Assembly (NCBI GenBank): GCA_946811695.1
Contig: OX328124.1
Coordinates: 98,318,547 to 98,382,546 of the forward strand
DNA from: Gonocerus acuteangulatus
Taxonomy: Eukaryota > Arthropoda > Insecta > Hemiptera > Coreidae
Length of the DNA stretch: 64,000 nt
Direction: 5' to 3'
Both the position numbers and the translations under genes were made by a program. The notes below the pieces were generated by a model. The model saw only the letters and a program-made list of their open reading frames with translations. It searched no databases and was not told the origin of the DNA. Shown here one piece after another: positions 55,750-64,000 of this stretch. The stretch's first letter is position 1. The number at the start of each line of letters is the position of its first letter.

Positions 55750-57229
55750 GAAATACTATGTGCATTTTGCTTCAAGTATAGTATGCTGTTAACTTTGGAA
55801 TATAAATTGAACTTCTTGATGATCTTTTTAAATTTTTCAGTCTGCGCATAGTGAAATCTTCAAATAAATGGATTTATTCTTCAAATAAGCGACAAAATCT
55901 TATTATGCAAACTACTATCGGAGGAATACTTCTATTTTCGGTGCTCCCGCGAAATACAACTTCTTGTAACTAAAGTAAAGTCGAGTTTTCACTATTCAAA
56001 AGCAGATCACACCTGAATGCAATAAAGATTATTTAAAAAAAAAATACAGTTTTAAATGTTTAGATGATATAATAAACGATTTACTAATAACAAAACAGCT
56101 TGAACTTATAGCTAAATAAAATATTTAAATTCCTTTCTTAATTTAAATTACACAGAGTCTACATTTTTGTTATCCAAAACTTGTAGCTGTGGTTTCCTAT
56201 CGGTATGAAAGTATAATTCTTTTAAGAATGATCATACTTTCAGATAACTTCATGTAGATGATGTAATAATAAATAGTACCTAGTAAAGTAATACAAGCAA
56301 ATCACTCTCCAAACTGAGCGATGCGTGAAGAGTTATGATAATTCTACTATCTAGAGTTATGACAAAATAGTTCAAATTGCAGAAGTAGTAAAAAATAGTT
56401 TATTATTCGTTTATATTTAGTTATTCTCTATATATTAGAAATGAAGGTTGAATATATTTTTTTCACGTGTTATGTTTTGTAATGATAATAATAAAAATTA
56501 ATTATATATTATCCATAAACATGATTAATTAATAATTCTTTAAGGACATGAGAATAATTTTTTTTACTGTATTTTACGTTTCTATCAGTTCTAAGCTCTC
56601 ATACTTTTTAGGTGTAAAGACAAAAACAGTATTTAATGATGTATACTGTTTGTAGTTAAAAATAATAAATAAATCCAGTTACAAATATAAAAAAAAAAAT
56701 ATGTTCTTGTGATATTGTTTGTTTGTTGAAACGGAGCTTGAATATTCCTCCCGAGCTTACAATAAAACAATCTAGGTCAAAGCAGAACCGACATTAAATC
56801 ATTCTTGAAAAATTATACAATAATAATCCACAATCAATGCTTCCCTTTCTAAGTCTTCCTCTCCATCCTATGGCAAACGTTTTTATATTTCTCCGTCCTG
56901 CCTTCTCCATTGTTCCTGTTCTGTCAGTCTCTCTTATAGTATATTTATCTCTCTTGTCATTCTCTAGCATTTCTTTGCCTGTTCTTCCCTTCTAGTGTCT
57001 TATTTTTTATTTCATTTTGTTTTATTTTTGTAATGCCGCCTATCTCCTCCATTTTTTCTAGCTTTTTCGTACTTTTTGCTGTATCTTCTCATAAGCGCAC
57101 TTTCATTCTCTTTTTGTAGAGTTTCTCTAAATTCTCCCCTTACCCTTTTCCCTTTAATTTAAACACATTTGTATAGGCTAGGTAGTTCAATCTATAAACT
57201 AAATTGAATTATACTCTAAACCTGAAAAT
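55750..57229. other. AT-rich non-coding stretch
   Basis: A pyrimidine-rich section lies at about 56840-57150. No gene or clear repeat. Confidence 0.5.
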
Positions 57230-57602
57230 TGATTAGGGTGGTTCTAAATAAATGAGAGTGGACTGTATTTGAATGAAATATATTAAATGGTAATCAATAT
57301 TTACATGGGTTGAGCTTAATGGTGGGGGTGGATCTGACTTGGTTGGACTCACATACTTAGGTTTATAATTGTGGTTTGTTGCTGGCCGGCCCTCTCTCCC
57401 TCCTCCCTCACCAGGATTGTTTTCTTCCCCTACTCCCTCATGATAAAACTGAAGGAACGTAGGAAGGAATAAAATAGTCTTGAATAGAATGTCTTGAATT
57501 TTGATACACTTCACTTTCTTCTTTTCTTCTCACTCTCTTGTTTTTTCACCATATGATTTAAATAGTGATTTATTGTTCAGCTGGATGTGTGATCCCTGAA
57601 CA
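57230..57602 (-). repeat. Putative 3' LTR of second BEL copy
   Basis: Begins TGTTCAGGGATCACACATCC on the minus strand immediately after the conserved purine tract AATTTAGGTGGGCGGCT. It shares AAATACAGTCCACTC with the LTR of the first BEL element. The distal boundary is uncertain because a partner LTR was not found. Confidence 0.5.
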
Positions 57603-57763
57603 AGCCGCCCACCTAAATTAAGCTCAGCTAATTTATATAATTAACACAAAAAAATGATAGATAACTTATACAATAAACAATGCAAAAATCACAAAATACA
57701 AAATTACAAAAAAAGTCATTCCTACCTATAACGTGTAGGTGTAAATGTGACATCGATAAATAT

Positions 57764-59255
57764 TTAAATACGCCAATGTCCTACAACGTTGCGTTGCTCA
57801 GTCTTTATGACGAGATCGCCAATTTTTAAGTTGAGGTTCTTCTTGTCGCACTTTGCCTTTCGCTGCAAGAAGATGGTCATGGCGGAACTTACACACCAAG
57901 TTAAGAAATCTTCTTGTGACGACGCTGCGATTGTTGTCCAGTTTTTCATTCCCAGGGCGGAGTTGTAATCCTACGACAAAACGACCTTTAGGAGTCCGGG
58001 AACATGTATTCATGAAATGGTCTTCGCAAAGCTGGTCTTCGGGGTTGCGTCGGTCAGCAAGCTTGGGTTCCTCTATTTCCCAAAATGCCTTAAGTCCTTC
58101 TTCGATGTTAGATTGGGAAGAGCTAAAAAGCACTGAAATTTTTGAAGAGGGGCTATTAGCAAGACTGCCTAAAATTATGAGCCCTAACGCAGAGGGTTGC
58201 GAAAATAGGTTACCGATGCCTGAATGGTATGGCGCCCCGGTGATCAGCAGTGGATATAGGTCTATCCCAATGAGCATGTCAACATTTCCTGGGGTGTGGA
58301 AATTTGAATCAGCGAGGTTGTAGTGGAGAAACCTCTCAGCAACGTCTTTGGGCAACGCAGCGTTGGGTAAGTGAGGTGCAATAGAGTCGATAACGACGGC
58401 TTGAGTTGAGAACCTTTCATTGCTATTGTGAGCCTTCAAATGGCAAATGGTGACCCCAGCTGGTTCTGAGACAGGGGAACCTCCCAATCCGGAGATGCGG
58501 CCTTCATATTTGGCCAACTTGGCTCCCATCCTTTGGGCTAAGGTGCGGGAGATGAATGTTTGCTGACTCACTGAGTCAAGAACAGCTCTAGCGGGTTTAA
58601 AGTATCCTTGGTTACTGACGATGGGTACTTGAGCAGTACCAATTAAGACAATACTAGTTGTGGGTTCATGAGAAGTAGGGCTGAGTCCGAATGCTGAGAA
58701 GCTTTCATATTTTATATCCTTCGAACATCCAGGACGGCTGAGAAGAGAAGTATTGTGAGGTGGCGCTTCTTCTTCAGTGTGTATGGAGCTGTGATGCTTT
58801 TTTCTGCAAAACCTGCAGCTCCATTTGGATTTGCAGTCTTTGGCAGCATGACCTGAGTGAAGGCAATTAAGGCAGCACTTATAGCTGTTGATGAACGCTT
58901 TACGATCATTTGTGGACAAGTTGCTGAATTTGGGGCAGCCAGACAGGTGATGATTTTCCTGACAGAATAAGCAGAGTCGAACTTCTTGTGCTTTAGATCC
59001 TCGCGTCTTGGTGCCAGTGAAATTCGTTTTTCTGAAGTTCTTCGCAGAGGGCAATTGTCTGGTTGGAGAAACGCATTCAGAACTGTGAAGAGAAACTTGA
59101 TTGTATTTTGGAGACCTTCTGTTAGGGAATCGTGGCTTGTAAAACGTCGATGATTCAGTACATGACCAGGTAGAAGAAGAACCAAAATCCGTCGACATGC
59201 TGATAGCCATTTTCCGTTGTCTCACAAAGTTTATCACCTCATCTGCTGAAGAAGA
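57764..59255 (-). pseudogene. Second BEL/Pao gag-protease copy, truncated and frameshifted
   Basis: Minus strand. It starts inside the end of the DUF1759 gag core (SADEVINFVRQRKMAISMST), then has a basic linker, Cys/His knuckles (CLFCQENHHLSGC, CLNCLHSGHAAKDC, CRFCRKKHHSSIH), an aspartic-protease-like domain (RAVLDSVSQQTFI, DMLIGIDLYPLLI) and the first 45-50 residues of the reverse transcriptase (CEDHFMNTCSRTPKGRFVVG, LDNNRSVVTRRFLNL). It then jumps, in another frame, into the integrase DUF5641 tail (LNLKIGDLVIKTEQRNVVGH). The same pol interval as in the first element is missing, with slightly different breakpoints. The 5' part of gag and the 5' LTR are lost; the sequence instead continues into an inverted copy of its own middle. 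It is similar to but clearly diverged from the copy at 38032-40470. Confidence 0.85.
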
Positions 59256-59313
59256 AGCGCCACCACACAATACTTCTCTTCTCAGCCGTCCTGGATGTTC
59301 GAAGGGTATAAAA
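59246..59313 (+). repeat. Inverted copy of BEL gag-protease segment, part 1
   Basis: Reverse complement of about 58710-58776, joined at a shared CTGAAGAAGAAG. Its continuation (matching 58616-58707) lies at 61201-61292, so one inverted block of about 160 bp has been split by the insertion 59314-61195. Confidence 0.88.
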
Positions 59314-59454
59314 CAAAGTCCGACTCGCAGGAACTGCCTCATCTTAGCGCGGTTCCGTTCTTATCCCTAGTCTAATTTCGAAAGATTAAAATAGAAGCAG
59401 TTATTATTTTGTTGAGAGGAGATCGTTGACCGTTGATGATGCAAGGTAGGGATT

Positions 59455-59574
59455 GTCCGGGTTAGGTCACTGCTACTTAATAATACATACCCCATATGTG
59501 TATGTATGTGGGCATATATATGTACATATGTGTGCGTGTATATATGTATGTGTATATGCATATATATAAATATA

Positions 59575-59613
<39 letters not shown>

Positions 59614-59756
59614 AGGTATATTTACAGTGTTAAGTATGTCCTACTTATATTTACAGCCCTGATGAAGGCTTGAAGTTCAAGACGAAACGTCGGCACAATA
59701 AAACCATTTTTACGATAAAATGTAGTTTTATTAAGTAGCAGTGACCGAACCCTGAC
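59455..59756. repeat. 32-bp inverted repeats bracketing a ribozyme-like unit
   Basis: GGTCACTGCTACTTAATAA at 59465-59483 and its complement at 59729-59747, with similarity extending to 32 bp (three mismatches). Between them lie a TA/TG microsatellite (59500-59611) and the hammerhead-like motif. This unit may be a separate insertion nested in the larger repeat. Confidence 0.75.
59656..59694 (+). ncRNA. Hammerhead-ribozyme-like motif
   Basis: The core CTGATGA (59659-59665), a hairpin-forming CTTGAAGTTCAAG, GAAAC (59684-59688) and GTC (59689-59691) occur in the order of a type I hammerhead, with GCC/GGC as a 3-bp stem I. Stem III is minimal (self-complementary ACGT), as reported for ribozymes of Penelope-like elements. 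Stem II has an unpaired A and a mismatch next to the core, so activity is doubtful. Confidence 0.4.
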
Positions 59757-60955
59757 AGTTATATTTTGGTTCCACCAGTCTTGAAAGGTAGGATTTACAA
59801 TCTTACCTGGAAGGGTCGGCAAGACTAGAAACCGTCCCGCTAGTTACAAGGTCTTGGAATCTTGGAACTCTATATTTCTAACAATAAATTGTTTTTGTTA
59901 TTTTACTTAACCTGTTTTATTTTCGAATACATTATCCAACTATAAGAAATTAAAAAATAACAAGGAATAAAATACAGACAAAAAGAACACTTCGAATAAG
60001 CGAAATCAATTACTTTAAAGCTTTAAGCTCTTATTTCTCCGATTGACATCGCCTAATCAAAACTTTCATTAGAACCTTTTATGTAGAGCATTTAATAAGC
60101 TTTTTAATGGTATTCTTCCGTTTACCAAAATTCTCAACAGTTTTCGAGATATTAATGAAAGTTCCCAAAATTTATATTATTTCTAGCAACAGAAAATTGG
60201 CCTCATTTTTCATATCCTGTTTTACACACAAAATTTTCGCAACATAAGAAATTACAAAATTAAAAAGCAATAAAAAACGAAGGGAAAGAGACAAAAATTA
60301 CAACAAGAACGACAAAAACCCGTTCATAAGAACAAAACAGACGTATTTGAAGTTTTAAGCACTTATTTCTCCGATTGACATAACCTAATCAAAAATAGTT
60401 TTAGAATCTTTTTTGTAGAGAATTTAGTAAGCTTTCAAATAGTTTCTATCCACTTACCACGATTTCCCAACCGTGTTCGAGATATTAATGAAAGTATACG
60501 AACTTCCCAAAACTTTTCATGTCTGTTCATAAAATATTTTATTCTAACCCTTCCTTAACTCCAAACGTAACAAAACTTTCAACATATTAGTTTTAATGAA
60601 AGTAGAACATGCAGATAAAGTTTCAACTGAATCCCGTAATTCTAAGTACCCAAACCAAAAACGGTATTCAAAAACTATTTTTCCAAGTTTCTCGAAAACG
60701 GTTAAAGCGATCGCCTTCAAAATGGTTTCATTCGTTTTCCTAGCCCAGGAATCATATAAAACGAGTACTTACAAGCTTATGAACTCAAAAACGTAAGCGT
60801 TACGATTTTTTTTGCGCGAATTTCGCCCCAAATGCCATCTTCCAGTAGGCGGATTTTGCTGGTTAACGAACTTGACCTTTCAAATTGGACGAAGGATTTT
60901 TGTACCAAATTTCATTAAAATCGGACCATTCGTCTTCTATCTAGAGAGCGAACAG

Positions 60956-61062
<107 letters not shown>

Positions 61063-61200
61063 AATTTGAACCACCGTTATTTTCGGTCTCTAGGGGTTCT
61101 GAAACGCGAAATTTTCTAGTCGGCACTTCCGGATTGTTTCATTGTATCAACCCTATAAGCGGGGTTCCTTCCTATGGGGGAGGGAGGAACCGCGCTAAAA

Positions 61201-61292
61201 TGAAAGCTTCTCAGCATTCGGATCCAGCCCTACTTCTCATGAACCCACAACTAGTACTGTCTTAATTGGTACTGCTCAAGTACTCATCGTCA
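61201..61292 (+). repeat. Inverted copy of BEL gag-protease segment, part 2
   Basis: Reverse complement of 58616-58707 with few differences (for example GTACTCATCGTCA versus GTACCCATCGTCA). It continues part 1 at 59246-59313. Beyond 61292 the match stops abruptly. Confidence 0.88.
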
Positions 61293-62092
61293 CATTTATT
61301 ACTCTTTTCTCTCAATTTGAACATTTGATTAATATTCCACTCAGTCCTTCCATTTATATGATTCCATTATTATATATTTTCTAACTTCTGCCAAAAACAA
61401 AGTGTAATCTTTACGTCCTGGATGTAAAAATAAATATCCATTAGATCATTCAATAAGTTCTTGCGCATGCAGGGATCGACACAGTTATTTTTTTTGTAGA
61501 AAAAATTAAAATTTAACTGTCAGATAAAAATTTTATTTAAAAGTTTTAAGTTATTTAGGAACTTCTAAAATGAGTTACATGAAAATAAAAGTTCAAGTAA
61601 TACTTTTATTTTTTTCAATGTGAAAATAATGTTTTAGGTATTTTAATCATGAATTTTAGGGTTGAATAAGATAAAAATAAGTGAAATTGTCTCTGTTTAA
61701 AAATTTATTTTTGCTTATTTACTGAAATATATTTGTTGATACAAAAAAAACATAAATATTAGTAGCTTTAATTTATTCCTTCATACTTTTTCCTCTTAAA
61801 TATTTTAATAACAATTACTTTAAAATTTTTGTTTTTTAAGTTGAAAAAAAAAACAGTTAAAAAAAAAACGTTTTTTCAAAAATGTTTAAAACCAGAAAGT
61901 TATTTTATAGCCTTTACTTTTTCAAAATAAAAGTAAAAATTTAATAACTACTTTTTTATAATAAAAGTTAACAATTATTTTCGACCCATGCATGCAGGGG
62001 ATTTACTATGACTAACTAATAGACACATTTTATGTGGTATTTTTTGACACTTACTGAAAACAAATTTCCTAAACATTCGACACCCCGTAGAA
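61293..62092. other. AT-rich non-coding stretch
   Basis: Very AT-rich with A and T runs; no gene. Confidence 0.5.
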
Positions 62093-63456
62093 AATGAATA
62101 GCGGTAAGCAATACGAACGTACTGATATACGTATATATATCCCGTTTTTTGGATCATAAAAATGAATAGCGGTAAGCAATACGAACGTACTGATATACGT
62201 ATATATATCCCGTTTTTTGGATCATAAAAATGAATAGCGGTAAGCAATACGAACGTACTGATATACGTATATATATCCCGTTTTTTGGATCATAAAAATG
62301 AATAGCGGTAAGCAATACGAACGTACTGATATACGTATATATATCCCGTTTTTTGGATCATAAAAATGAATAGCGGTAAGCAATACGAACGTACTGATAT
62401 ACGTATATATATCCCGTTTTTTGGATCATAAAAATGAATAGCGGTAAGCAATACGAACGTACTGATATACGTATATATATCCCGTTTTTTGGATCATAAA
62501 AATGAATAGCGGTAAGCAATACGAACGTACTGATATACGTATATATATCCCGTTTTTTGGATCATAAAAATGAATAGCGGTAAGCAATACGAACGTACTG
62601 ATATACGTATATATATCCCGTTTTTTGGATCATAAAAATGAATAGCGGTAAGCAATACGAACGTACTGATATACGTATATATATCCCGTTTTTTGGATCA
62701 TAAAAATGAATAGCGGTAAGCAATACGAACGTACTGATATACGTATATATATCCCGTTTTTTGGATCATAAAAATGAATAGCGGTAAGCAATACGAACGT
62801 ACTGATATACGTATATATATATCCCGTTTTTTGGATCATAAAAATGAATAGCGGTAAGCAATACGAACGTACTGATATACGTATATATATCCCGTTTTTT
62901 GGATCATAAAAATGAATAGCGGTAAGCAATACGAACGTACTGATATACGTATATATATCCCGTTTTTTGGATCATAAAAATGAATAGCGGTAAGCAATAC
63001 GAACGTACTGATATACGTATATATATCCCGTTTTTTGGATCATAAAAATGAATAGCGGTAAGCAATACGAACGTACTGATATACGTATATATATCCCGTT
63101 TTTTGGATCATAAAAATGAATAGCGGTAAGCAATACGAACGTACTGATATACGTATATATATCCCGTTTTTTGGATCATAAAAATGAATAGCGGTAAGCA
63201 ATACGAACGTACTGATATACGTATATATATCCCGTTTTTTGGATCATAAAAATGAATAGCGGTAAGCAATACGAACGTACTGATATACGTATATATATCC
63301 CGTTTTTTGGATCATAAAAATGAATAGCGGTAAGCAATACGAACGTACTGATATACGTATATATATCCCGTTTTTTGGATCATAAAAATGAATAGCGGTA
63401 AGCAATACGAACGTACTGATATACGTATATATATCCCGTTTTTTGGATCATAAAAA
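62093..63456. repeat. 68-bp satellite array, about 20 copies
   Basis: Unit: AATGAATAGCGGTAAGCAAT, ACGAACGTACTGATATACGT, ATATATATCCCGTTTTTTGG, ATCATAAA. Copies are essentially identical; one (near 62810) has an extra AT. Each unit contains the palindromes TATACGTATA and ATATATAT. Since 68 is not divisible by three, open frames through it cycle through all frames and are not genes. Confidence 0.97.
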
Positions 63457-64000
63457 TAAATATATACTATTTACAAAAGCTTCTGTAAATGAAGTATAAG
63501 GGATATGTTAAAACGAAAAGAATCTACATGAAGATATTGAATGCCAGAGAGTTGAGGGAACCGAGTGGAAAAAGTTTCCGGAAGTATAATGTTCTCGTTG
63601 GATAAAGCAAGCCTCTATTGAACTTGAAACACGCAGAAAGTGATTGAAACCGTTAAGTTAGTTGAAACTCTTCTACAAATACCAGGTGAATACAGAAAAA
63701 AAAAATGTTGGAGTTTTTTTACTTTAGTGAAGAGGGAAACATTGATTGATTTTGTTTGAAGCTTTGTCTTTTATTTCGCTCTTGGTATTTCCTTTAGTAG
63801 ATTTTCGGACCGAAGCCAATCCCTTCCAATTAAGATTAATTGAATTGAAAATAACCAGCTTCTTTTCTCGTTTTCCCTAGAAACCTTAATAAAAGAATAA
63901 TTGCTTGAATGCCACATTTATATTTCTAAAACTAGTGAAAATAAAAGGTAAACATTGAATAGAAAAATAAATATTTCCATATTTTTTCCTGGGAATTAAT
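63457..64000. other. AT-rich non-coding stretch
   Basis: Nothing recognisable after the satellite array. Confidence 0.5.

Noticed and set aside
62630..62929. Repetitive open frames through the 68-bp satellite
   Set aside because: Chance frames in a homogeneous satellite lacking stops; the unit length shifts frame each copy.

Overview
This window looks like AT-rich nuclear DNA from an invertebrate animal, most likely an arthropod. The evidence is the mobile-element mix: BEL/Pao retrotransposons with DUF1759 gag, a Jockey-type LINE, tRNA-derived SINEs, and Tc1/mariner, piggyBac, hAT-like and Transib-like DNA elements, plus long (TA)n microsatellites. I found no intact host gene, rRNA or functional tRNA. 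Nearly every recognisable coding signal belongs to a transposable element, and most are broken. The exact taxon cannot be read from the sequence.

Layout. 1-6.1 kb is AT-rich with one LINE C-terminal remnant. 6.1-10.6 kb holds SINE family 1 copies (one complete, with a 14-bp target duplication), a TA-ended dispersed repeat and a near-perfect 188-bp palindrome. 10.6-19.9 kb is sparse, with tandem repeats and a SINE split by a Transib-like insertion (15.5-15.9 kb). 20.0-21.5 kb is a dead Tc1/mariner-superfamily transposase whose C-terminal catalytic region carries a 4x in-frame 84-bp duplication. 22-29.9 kb is mostly featureless. 29.9-34 kb has two LINE remnants, a ~540-bp inverted duplication and an unidentified pseudogene. 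35.4-36.3 kb is a TA-ended repeat interrupted by a Transib-like element with RSS-like CACAGTG ends and CGCCG target duplications.

The best-preserved object is a BEL/Pao element on the minus strand (37151-42762). It has 611-bp LTRs differing at two positions, an ACAGC target duplication, and one open frame encoding gag and protease joined in frame to the integrase tail; reverse transcriptase, RNase H and integrase core are absent. It sits inside a dispersed repeat whose uninterrupted paralogue is at 9.3-9.9 kb, so the empty site can be read. A second, older BEL copy (57.2-59.3 kb, minus) lost almost the same pol interval, then suffered a fold-back rearrangement that was later split by a 1.9-kb Helentron-like repeat containing a hammerhead-ribozyme-like motif.

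46.3-47.9 kb is a decayed piggyBac element with unusual palindromes. 48.8-49.8 kb is a 37-bp satellite abutting a Jockey remnant. 51.4 kb has a hAT-like MITE. 53.2-53.8 kb is a 43-bp array. The right end (62.1-63.5 kb) is a highly homogeneous 68-bp satellite of about 20 units. The window is therefore best read as an accessory, repeat-dominated region with layered insertions whose relative order can be reconstructed.
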